A stretch of 31,071 nt of DNA from JAQUQI01 sp041650035 (GTDB taxonomy: Bacteria; Omnitrophota; Gorgyraeia; JABMRG01): assembly GCA_041650035.1 (NCBI GenBank), contig JBAZLY010000013.1, positions 1-31,071 on the forward strand. Reading direction: 5' to 3'. Numbering within the stretch: the first letter of the stretch is position 1; each line of letters starts with the position of its first letter. The notes under the pieces are model-generated. The model saw only the letters and a list, made by a program, of their open reading frames with translations. It was not told where the DNA came from and made no database searches. The translations under genes were made by a program, and so were the position numbers. This document shows, piece after piece, positions 23,958 through 31,071 of this stretch.

Positions 23958-24044
23958 ACCCTCCGGGTATCGCGGGGCGCGCCGTTTTTAAAGGATGCCG
24001 CTGGCCGCAGGCAATCGTGCTTTATAAAAAGACATGGAGCAAGC

Positions 24045-25602
24045 ATGGGAAATGTTATCCTATATGACACTACATTAAGAGACGGGACACAGGCAGAGGG
24101 GATATCGTTGTCAGTAAAGGATAAGCTTAATATTGCCCGCAGGCTTGATGCGTTTGGAATAGATTATATTGAAGGGGGCTGGCCCGGGTCAAACCCGAAA
24201 GACATGGAGTTTTTCTTAAAGGCCAGATATCTTGAACTTAAGAATGCCAGGATAACCGCCTTTGGCTCAACCCGCAGGGCTAATACGGCCGCTGCAAAGG
24301 ATAATAATATCAAGGCCCTTTTAAGATCGGGTTGCGCTGTATACGGTATTTGGCAAAAGCTGGGATCTGCATGTCAAAGACGTGATCAGGGTATCACTTG
24401 ACGAAAATATCAAGATGATAAGCGATACGGTGGGGTATCTAAAATCTAAGGGCAGGGCCGTCTTTTTTGACGCCGAGCATTTTTTCGATGGTTATAAGGC
24501 GAATGCCGAATACGCGCTTAAAACACTGCTTTGCGCGCAAAACGCCGGGGCCGACGCGATAATCCTCTGTGATACCAATGGCGGCATGCTTACCTGCGAA
24601 CTCTCGGGTATTGTCTCTATGGTCCGGCCCCTTATTAAGCCGTCTCTCGGAATACACTGCCATAATGACAGTGAGACGGCCGTTGCTAATTCCGTTGCAG
24701 CTGTCGTAGCCGGCTGTGACCATGTCCAGGGCACGGTGAACGGATACGGCGAGCGCTGCGGAAACGCCAACCTGTGTTCCGTAATCCCGTCTTTAAAGGC
24801 CAAGCTCGGCATGGATTGCCTTAATGGCGGAAACCTCAATGAATTGACAGAGGTATCCCGTTATGTGGCAGAGGTATGCAATATGAAGCACATGGACAAT
24901 CAGCCTTTTACCGGCCAGAGCGCATTTGCTCACAAGGCCGGGGTGCATGTCAATGCTGTTTTAAAAAAGCCGCAGGCATATGAACATATACAGCCCGAGA
25001 TAATCGGTAATAAGAGAAGGATACTCATCTCCGAGCTTTCGGGCAAAAGCACATTGTCCCTCAAGGCGGAGTCATTCAATATAGGCCTTAAAAAAGACAG
25101 CCCCAAGATAAAGCGTTTTATGAACTTATTGCAGGATCTGGAGCATCAGGGCTATCACTTCGAGGCCGCCGAAGGCTCGTTTGAATTACTGCTGAAAAGG
25201 CAGATAAAAAAATATAAAGAGTTCTTTGAGCTTAAAAATTTTAGGGTCATAAATGAAAAGCATGAAGATGGAGGTTCATACTGCGAGGCACGGATAAAGA
25301 TAATGGTAAATGGCAAGGCCAAGTATACGGCATGTGAAGGGGACGGGCCTATCAATGCCCTTGACGGCGCCTTAAGAAAATCCCTGGTAGGTTTTTATCC
25401 GGAGCTTGCCGATATGCAGCTGTCTGATTTTAAGGTCCGCGTCCTCGACGAAAAGCAGGGCACTGCCGCTAAGGTTCGGGTGCTTATCCAATCGCAGGAC
25501 AAAGAAAAATCCTGGTGGACTATCGGGGTATCGGAGAACATCATAGAAGCGGGCTGGCAGGCATTAGTTGACAGCGTTGAATATAAATTGTTGAACGGCT
25601 GA
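24045..25602 (+). pseudogene. cimA: (R)-citramalate synthase CimA, split by one frameshift
   Basis: CimA condenses pyruvate with acetyl-CoA to citramalate, the threonine-independent route to isoleucine. The first frame (24045-24401) has YDTTLRDGTQAEGIS, the catalytic Arg-Asp, and IEGGWPGSNPKD. The remainder reads one base out of phase to 25602 and holds DAEHFFDGYKAN, the metal-binding HCHND, NGYGERCGN, and a LeuA-type allosteric domain (about the last 120 residues). The phase changes at about 24339: restoring one TA in GCTGTATACGG reads AVYTVFGKSWDLHVKD, the expected family sequence. The repaired protein would be 519 residues, normal for CimA. TGGAG precedes the ATG. The second frame has no credible start of its own. 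Either a true mutation or a sequence error; both halves otherwise look well preserved. Confidence 0.88.
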
Positions 25603-25639
25603 TTGTATAGCAGTAAATGGAGTTTGATAGAGGATGCAG

Positions 25640-28357
25640 ATGAAGGAAATACCAAAGACATATAACCCTAATGAGATGGAGAATGATATCTACAGGTCTT
25701 GGGAGGATGAGGGTCTTTTTCACGCCCGCCTCGACAGGAATAAAGCACCTTATACCATAATGATACCGCCTCCGAATATCACGGGTATACTGCATATGGG
25801 CCATGCCCTTAACAATACGATACAGGATATACTTATTCGGTATAATAGGATGAGGGGCCGCGAAGCGCTTTGGATGCCGGGCACAGATCATGCCGGTATC
25901 GCGACACAGAATGTTGTTGAGCGTAAACTAAGCAAGCAGGGCATAAGCAGGCATCAGCTTGGCAGGGAAGGTTTTATGCGCGAGGTATGGAAGTGGCGCG
26001 ATGAATATGGCGATACTATAATCAGGCAGTTGAGGCGCCTGGGCGCTTCATGCGACTGGCCGAGACAGCGTTTTACCATGGATGAGGGACTTTCCGATGC
26101 TGTACAGGAGGTCTTTATCAGGCTTTATGAAAAAGGCCTTATATATAGAGGTAACTATATCATCAACTGGTGCCCAAGATGTCAGACGGCGCTTTCTGAC
26201 GAAGAGGTTGAACATGAAGAGATTGAAGGCAAGCTCTATTATATTAAATATCGGGTTCAACCTGATAACCCTGCCCGCGAGACCTCAATACCCGGCTATC
26301 TGATAGTCGCGACCACAAGGCCCGAGACAATGCTTGGTGATACCGCTCTGGCAATAAACCCCAATGATAAAAGGTATAAGTCTCTGGCAGGACGCTCGGC
26401 CATTGTTCCAATCGCCGGCCGCCGCATACCTATCATAGAGGATGATATGGTCGATCCCGTTTTTGGAACAGGTGTAGTAAAGATCACCCCGGCCCATGAC
26501 CCGAATGATTTCAATGCCGGTAAAAGGCACAATCTCCGTGAGATAAATATAATGGGTCCTGACGGCGTGCTGAATGATAATGCTGGAATCTATAAGGGCA
26601 TGGATAGGTTTAAGGCAAGGCAGGAATTGGCCGGGCGGCTTGAGAGAGAAGGCCAGCTTGAAAAGGTTACGGCGCATAGGCATGCCGTAGGCCATTGTTA
26701 TAGGTGCCATACGATAGTTGAACCATATCTCTCAAAACAATGGTTTGTAAAGATGAAGCCCCTGGCAGGGCCTGCCATTGAGGCCGTTGAAAACGGCAGT
26801 ATCAGGTTTCATCCCCCCAGGTGGAAAAAGGTCTATCTGGATTGGATGTATAATATCAGAGATTGGTGCATAAGCCGCCAGATTTGGTGGGGCCACAGGT
26901 TGCCGGTATATTATTGCAAGGAATGCGCCCTTGACGATTCATCGTCTAAGGGTATAATTGTCTCAAGGTCAATGCCCGATAAGTGCCCGCATTGCGGAGG
27001 AAAGAATATTATCCAGGATGAGGATGTGCTGGATACATGGTTTTCTTCGTGGCTCTGGCCTTTTTCCACGTTTGGCTGGCCGTTTAACGCGTGTATAAAT
27101 GAAGGCAAGGTATCGTCGCGGGACATAGACAGGCAGAGGCAGGAGTTTGCCTATTTTTACCCGACATCATGCCTTGTTACGGCACAGGAGATTATTTTTT
27201 TCTGGGTAGCCAGGATGATAATGGCAGGCCTTGAGTTCTGCAAAAATATACCTTTTCAAGATGTATATATCCACGGGACGGTGCGCGATGATACCGGCAC
27301 CAAGATGTCTAAGTCCTTAGGTAACACCATAGACCCTATTGAGATAATTGAGCGCTATGGTGCCGATGCCCTGCGCTTCAGCATCATATCCATTACCGCC
27401 GCGGGCCAGGATGTATTTCTTAACAAGGAACGTTTTGAAGCAGGCAGGGCCTTCGCGAATAAGCTCTGGAATGCCTCGCGTTTCATCCTTATGAATTTCA
27501 AGCCGCAGGCGGAATGTTGTCTGGAAGATTATTTTAAAGCTGACGGTTTCTCGCTTGCTGATAAATGGATATGGGCCTCCTTCCAGAGGGCCGTTAAGGC
27601 CGTTGAGAAGGCCATGGAGGATTACAGGTTCAATGACGCCGCCAATATCATCTATGATTTTGTTTGGCATAAATATTGCGACTGGTATGTCGAGACTGCT
27701 AAAACAAATATAGACCAGCCCGGGACTCAAGTTGTCTTGTTTAATATACTGATAAACTGCCTTAAGATCCTTCATCCTTTCATGCCCTTCGTCACGGAGG
27801 CGGTATGGCGGCAGATGGGCATGGAGAGGCCTTTAATGATATCCGAATGGCCGCGTGTCTGCGGCAAGACGGTAGATGATGAAGCCATTGACAGGATGGA
27901 TAAATTTATCAATATCATAGCCGCTGTCAGGAATATAAGGGCGCAGATGAATATCCCATTTAAGCGGCCTGTTGATATCATTATCTCAACACTGGACAAG
28001 GCCATGCTTTTATCGCCTGATGAGCTGTCGGTTTATGCCCGCAAGCTTGCCAACGCCGGGCGTGTAGAGGTGTCAATGCTAAAGTCCGGTCAGGGCTCCG
28101 GGGCATCAGCCGTCCTTGATTTTTGCGATGTTTTTGTCCCCCTTGAAGGCATTGTCGATATAGGTAAGGAAAAGTCAAGGCTTGAAAAAGATCTTAGCGA
28201 GGCCGAAATATTTCTTAAGGCGATAAACAAAAAACTTGAGAATAAATCCTTTATTGACAAGGCGCCTGACAGCGTTGTCCATGATGAAAGACGGAAGGCG
28301 CTTGTCCAGACGGATAAGATCGCCCGCATAAAAGAGAACATCAAAAACCTTCGGTAA
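25640..28357 (+). CDS. valS: Valyl-tRNA synthetase
   Basis: Class I synthetase charging tRNA-Val. The HIGH-type motif is HMGH (residues 52-55) after PPPNITGI. The editing domain follows with TTRPETMLGDTA. A Cys-rich zinc site (CKEC and CPHCGG) precedes QDEDVLDTWFSS. KMSKS is at 555-559. The C-terminal end (about 830-905) is the tRNA-binding coiled coil, EKSRLEKDLSEAEIFLKAI. Against the usual pattern, about 16 extra residues follow FGWP (INEGKVSSRDIDRQRQ region). ATG 25640 has AGAGG six bases upstream; ATG 25634 is possible with GGAG at 25619-25622. The full length is about 905 residues, normal for the family. Confidence 0.97.
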   Translation: MKEIPKTYNPNEMENDIYRSWEDEGLFHARLDRNKAPYTIMIPPPNITGILHMGHALNNTIQDILIRYNRMRGREALWMPGTDHAGIATQNVVERKLSKQGISRHQLGREGFMREVWKWRDEYGDTIIRQLRRLGASCDWPRQRFTMDEGLSDAVQEVFIRLYEKGLIYRGNYIINWCPRCQTALSDEEVEHEEIEGKLYYIKYRVQPDNPARETSIPGYLIVATTRPETMLGDTALAINPNDKRYKSLAGRSAIVPIAGRRIPIIEDDMVDPVFGTGVVKITPAHDPNDFNAGKRHNLREINIMGPDGVLNDNAGIYKGMDRFKARQELAGRLEREGQLEKVTAHRHAVGHCYRCHTIVEPYLSKQWFVKMKPLAGPAIEAVENGSIRFHPPRWKKVYLDWMYNIRDWCISRQIWWGHRLPVYYCKECALDDSSSKGIIVSRSMPDKCPHCGGKNIIQDEDVLDTWFSSWLWPFSTFGWPFNACINEGKVSSRDIDRQRQEFAYFYPTSCLVTAQEIIFFWVARMIMAGLEFCKNIPFQDVYIHGTVRDDTGTKMSKSLGNTIDPIEIIERYGADALRFSIISITAAGQDVFLNKERFEAGRAFANKLWNASRFILMNFKPQAECCLEDYFKADGFSLADKWIWASFQRAVKAVEKAMEDYRFNDAANIIYDFVWHKYCDWYVETAKTNIDQPGTQVVLFNILINCLKILHPFMPFVTEAVWRQMGMERPLMISEWPRVCGKTVDDEAIDRMDKFINIIAAVRNIRAQMNIPFKRPVDIIISTLDKAMLLSPDELSVYARKLANAGRVEVSMLKSGQGSGASAVLDFCDVFVPLEGIVDIGKEKSRLEKDLSEAEIFLKAINKKLENKSFIDKAPDSVVHDERRKALVQTDKIARIKENIKNLR

Positions 28358-28359
28358 AT

Positions 28360-29094
28360 ATGACTGACCTTATCAGGATAAATAAACTATTGGCACAGCG
28401 CGGGATTGCCTCGCGGCGCAAGGTGGACGAGCTTATTGCCGAGGGGCGTGTCTGCGTGAACGGCACAAGGCTCTCCGGACCCGGGGCCATGATCGATACC
28501 GGTAAGGATACCGTATCCGTTGATGGTGTAAAGATTGACATAAATCTGCCGCCCGAAGGCCGCACCTATCTTGTGCTGAATAAGCCGGCAGGATATATAA
28601 CCACTGTAAGGGATACTCACAGAAGGCGCACGGTAATGGAGCTTATCCCCGGGGTAAAAGGGGTGTTTCCTGTCGGCAGGCTTGATAAGGATACCACAGG
28701 ACTGCTTATCATGACCAATGACGGCCGGCTTTGTCACAGGCTTATGCACCCGAGTTTTGAGATGGAAAGGCTTTATGAGGTCACTGTTGCCGGCGCTGTG
28801 AAGCGTTCAGATATATCGAGGATAGAAGGCGGTGTTGATATAGGAGATGGAAAGGCGTCGGCCCTAAAGGTGATAGATATTGTCAATGACAAGTCCCGGA
28901 CTGTTGTTCATGTCGGCCTTCATGAAGGCAGGAAGCGGCAGGTGAGAAAGACATTTGAGGCGCTTGGTTATAAGATCAAGGAATTGACAAGGACGGGATA
29001 TGCCGGTTTAAGACTTGACGTGAAGACAGGCTCCTTCAGGTATCTTTCAAAGCAGGAGGTACTTTTGCTCAAAGAAGGTGTTGGGATAAAATGA
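28360..29094 (+). CDS. RluB/RsuA-family rRNA pseudouridine synthase
   Basis: Converts a specific uridine in rRNA to pseudouridine. An S4 RNA-binding domain fills about residues 5-50 (RINKLLAQRGIASRRKVDEL). The catalytic Asp is D109 in PVGRLDKDTTGLL. NKPAGYITT and the C-terminal HEGRKRQVRKTFEALGY are typical of the RsuA/RluB/RluE/RluF group. At 244 residues it most resembles RluB, but the exact target (23S versus 16S) cannot be read from sequence. It begins two bases after the valS stop and overlaps nadC by four bases (ATGA). Confidence 0.93.
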   Translation: MTDLIRINKLLAQRGIASRRKVDELIAEGRVCVNGTRLSGPGAMIDTGKDTVSVDGVKIDINLPPEGRTYLVLNKPAGYITTVRDTHRRRTVMELIPGVKGVFPVGRLDKDTTGLLIMTNDGRLCHRLMHPSFEMERLYEVTVAGAVKRSDISRIEGGVDIGDGKASALKVIDIVNDKSRTVVHVGLHEGRKRQVRKTFEALGYKIKELTRTGYAGLRLDVKTGSFRYLSKQEVLLLKEGVGIK

Positions 29095-29987
29095 TAATAG
29101 AGCCCTATATAAAAAGACTGGTTCAGACAGCCCTGGCGGAGGATATTGGAAGCGGGGATGTCACCACGGCCTCCATCCTGCATAAATCCAGGAAAGGGGA
29201 GTTCATGGTAAACGCCGGACAGGACGCGGTTGTCTGCGGTATGCGCATCGTGGAGCTTGTATTTGATTTAGTGGATGACTCGATTCGATTTAAGCCCTTA
29301 GTAAGCGACGGTGACAGGGTCTCAAACGGCAAGGCAGTGGCCTACATAGAGGGTTTTTGCAATAGTGTGCTTTCAGCAGAAAGGACGGCGCTTAATTTTT
29401 TATGCTGGCTTTCAGGTGTGGCGACCTTGACATACAGGTTTGTCGAGGCCGTAAAAGGCACGCGGGCCCGGATTATGGATACAAGGAAGACCCTGCCGAC
29501 ATTAAGACATCTTCAGAGATATGCCGTTAAGGTTGGCGGCGGTGTAAATCACAGGATGGGCCTGTACGATCAGATCTTGATAAAGGATAACCATATATCC
29601 CTAACCCTTAATTGCCCGGGCGCTTTTAAAGATGTAAAAGACGCCGTAAGAGGGCTTATAAAGAATGCCAGGCTTAACGCGCCAAAAGGCAAAAAAATCG
29701 AGGTAGAGATTGATTTTATCGATCTGCTTGGACCTGCCCTGGAATCCCAGCCAGATATTATAATGCTTGATAATATGGGCATAGATGACATAAGAAAGGC
29801 GGTTGCCCTAAGGGACGCTTATAGGATAAAGGTAGGCGATATCGGTTTTAAGGCCCTTCTCGAGGTATCGGGCAATGTGAACATTAATAATGTCAGGGAT
29901 ATTGCCCTATGCGGTGTTGATAGGATATCAATAGGCGCCCTGACTCATTCAGCCGCTTCCTGCGACTTTTCCCTTGAAGTCAGATAA
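29091..29987 (+). CDS. nadC: Nicotinate-nucleotide pyrophosphorylase (carboxylating)
   Basis: Turns quinolinate and PRPP into nicotinate mononucleotide in de novo NAD synthesis. AEDIGSGDVTTASI at the N-terminus, the quinolinate-binding DTRKTLPTLR, the KVGGGVNHRMGLYDQILIKD block, EVEIDF, and LDNMG are all conserved, as is the C-terminal EVSGNVNINNVRDIA. The 298 residues are slightly longer than many homologues but complete. It is coupled to the upstream pseudouridine synthase gene by an ATGA overlap. nadA and nadB are not in the window. Confidence 0.96.
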   Translation: MIIEPYIKRLVQTALAEDIGSGDVTTASILHKSRKGEFMVNAGQDAVVCGMRIVELVFDLVDDSIRFKPLVSDGDRVSNGKAVAYIEGFCNSVLSAERTALNFLCWLSGVATLTYRFVEAVKGTRARIMDTRKTLPTLRHLQRYAVKVGGGVNHRMGLYDQILIKDNHISLTLNCPGAFKDVKDAVRGLIKNARLNAPKGKKIEVEIDFIDLLGPALESQPDIIMLDNMGIDDIRKAVALRDAYRIKVGDIGFKALLEVSGNVNINNVRDIALCGVDRISIGALTHSAASCDFSLEVR

Positions 29988-30021
29988 ATAATACCCAATA
30001 GGCCCCTGAAAGGGTTATGAT

Positions 30022-31071
30022 ATGGAGTTTAGGCTTGTAAGTGATTTCAAGCCTTGCGGCGATCAACCGAAGGCTATTGACGAGCTTGTTGAAGGCGTAT
30101 TATCAGGAAAACGTTATCAGAGCCTTCTTGGCGTAACAGGAAGCGGTAAGACCTTTACTATCGCCAATGCGATTGTCAGGGTCAAAAGGCCCGTACTCGT
30201 CATATCCCACAACAAGACCCTCGCGGCCCAGCTTTACGGAGAATTCAAGCAATTTTTCCCTCATAACGCCGTGGAATACTTTGTTAGTTATTATGATTAC
30301 TATCAACCCGAGGCATATATACCGCAGACAGACACTTATATTGAAAAAGACGCATCTATTAATGATGAGCTTGACAGGTTGAGGCTTTCGGCTACGGCGG
30401 CACTGTCTTCAAGGGATGACGTTATTATCGTATCAAGTGTATCATGTATTTATAATCTCGGCTCGCCTGATGATTATAAAGATATGCTGCTACGCCTTAA
30501 GGTAGGCCAGGATATGCCGTTAGACCTGATACTAAGCGCCTTAGTCGATATTCATTACGCGAGAAACGATATCGATTTTTCCAGAGGGACGTTCCAGGTC
30601 AGGGGAGATACTATTGAGATATTTCCGGCATATGACAAGCTTGCCGTAAGAGTGGAGTTTTTTGCCGATACTATTGAGGCGATAAGCCTGATAGAGCCTC
30701 TTACAAAAAACCTTAGCGTTAAGCTTGACAAGATAACGATATATCCGGGTAAACACTTTGTAACGACCAAAAAGAGGATAGAGGCCGCGCTTATAAGCAT
30801 AAGGGATGAGCTCAATGCTCGCCTGAAGGAGCTTAATAGCCAAAACAAGGCACTTGAGGCCCAAAGGCTGGAGTCAAGGACCAATTACGATATGGAGATG
30901 CTCAAGGAGATAGGCTACTGCCATGGTGTCGAAAATTATTCACGCCATCTCTCGGCAAGGCCTGCAGGTTCGCGGCCATATACGCTTATTGATTATTTCA
31001 GGGGTGATTTTTTGACGGTTATTGATGAGTCTCATGTAAGTATACCGCAGATAAGAGGCATGTATGAGGGT
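30022..31071 (+). CDS. uvrB: UvrABC system protein B, N-terminal part
   Basis: UvrB is the DNA-damage-verifying helicase-like subunit of nucleotide excision repair. The first 350 codons are in the window and the frame stays open to the last base. The N-terminus FRLVSDFKPCGDQPKAID is diagnostic. The Walker A motif GVTGSGKT is at 37-44. The damage-probing beta-hairpin begins near residue 86 (EYFVSYYDYYQPEAYIPQ, then TDTYIEKD). DESH (335-338) is the Walker B motif. AAAGGG lies upstream of the ATG, within a small CCCT/AGGG hairpin. It starts 34 bases after nadC. Confidence 0.96.
   Translation, partial: MEFRLVSDFKPCGDQPKAIDELVEGVLSGKRYQSLLGVTGSGKTFTIANAIVRVKRPVLVISHNKTLAAQLYGEFKQFFPHNAVEYFVSYYDYYQPEAYIPQTDTYIEKDASINDELDRLRLSATAALSSRDDVIIVSSVSCIYNLGSPDDYKDMLLRLKVGQDMPLDLILSALVDIHYARNDIDFSRGTFQVRGDTIEIFPAYDKLAVRVEFFADTIEAISLIEPLTKNLSVKLDKITIYPGKHFVTTKKRIEAALISIRDELNARLKELNSQNKALEAQRLESRTNYDMEMLKEIGYCHGVENYSRHLSARPAGSRPYTLIDYFRGDFLTVIDESHVSIPQIRGMYEG

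Noticed and set aside
24330..24365. Programmed ribosomal frameshifting in cimA
   Set aside because: No slippery heptamer, stop codon at the shift point or stimulatory hairpin is evident, and a +1 shift would lose a residue that the TA-restored sequence keeps.
24382..25602. A separate gene beginning at GTG 24382
   Set aside because: No ribosome binding site precedes it, and the upstream bases in the same frame still encode CimA sequence (YTVFGKSWDLHVKD), so it is the second half of a frameshifted gene.
1..31071. CRISPR arrays, insertion sequences, prophage or attachment sites
   Set aside because: No regularly spaced direct repeats, transposase or integrase sequence, or terminal repeats flanking a gene cassette were seen.

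Overview
The window is a gene-dense bacterial chromosome segment in which every supported gene lies on the + strand. It holds 22 protein genes, one of them broken and two cut by the window edges, plus one tRNA. LepA, Der, PlsY, UvrB, an ECF sigma factor with a FecR-type anti-sigma factor and a CsgG-like secreted protein indicate a bacterium with a Gram-negative type envelope. Arginine AGG and isoleucine ATA codons are common. Together with the uncultivated-lineage style of the gene order, this makes a Candidatus Omnitrophota or other PVC-group genome plausible. That placement is a low-confidence impression, not a demonstrated one.

Region 1 (2-10937) runs: M20 peptidase (partial), trpB, trpA, mannose-1-phosphate guanylyltransferase, ruvX, M16 peptidase, rpe, phosphohexomutase, lepA, lepB, and a secreted CsgG-like protein with a double zinc ribbon. 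Spacing is tight, with several overlaps. A small hairpin with a T tract follows the CsgG gene.

Region 2 (11017-17072) is a phospholipid and ribosome-assembly cluster, pgsA-der-plsY. It is followed by an ECF sigma / ZAS-TM-FecR-TPR anti-sigma cassette flanked upstream by palindrome-rich DNA, then gpsA. The gpsA gene has a near-consensus promoter that predicts an almost leaderless mRNA. der, plsY and gpsA are commonly neighbours in other bacteria, so the sigma cassette looks like an insertion.

Region 3 (17158-25602) opens with a near-copy of the gpsA promoter, a terminator-like hairpin and tRNA-Pro(GGG). The aspartate-family cluster follows: hom, thrC, a phosphoglycerate-mutase-like gene in the position expected for homoserine kinase, a CstA-type carrier, and lysC, with overlapping or closely spaced reading frames. 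Next comes cimA (citramalate synthase), which is split by a frameshift best explained by loss of one TA unit.

Region 4 (25640-31071) holds valS, an RluB-type pseudouridine synthase, nadC and the first 350 codons of uvrB.

The most interesting points are the candidate non-canonical homoserine kinase with its CstA partner, the cimA frameshift, the sigma/FecR-TPR cassette, the secreted zinc-ribbon CsgG protein, and the duplicated promoter core. No CRISPR array, insertion sequence or phage gene was seen. No stretch longer than 300 bases lacks a gene.
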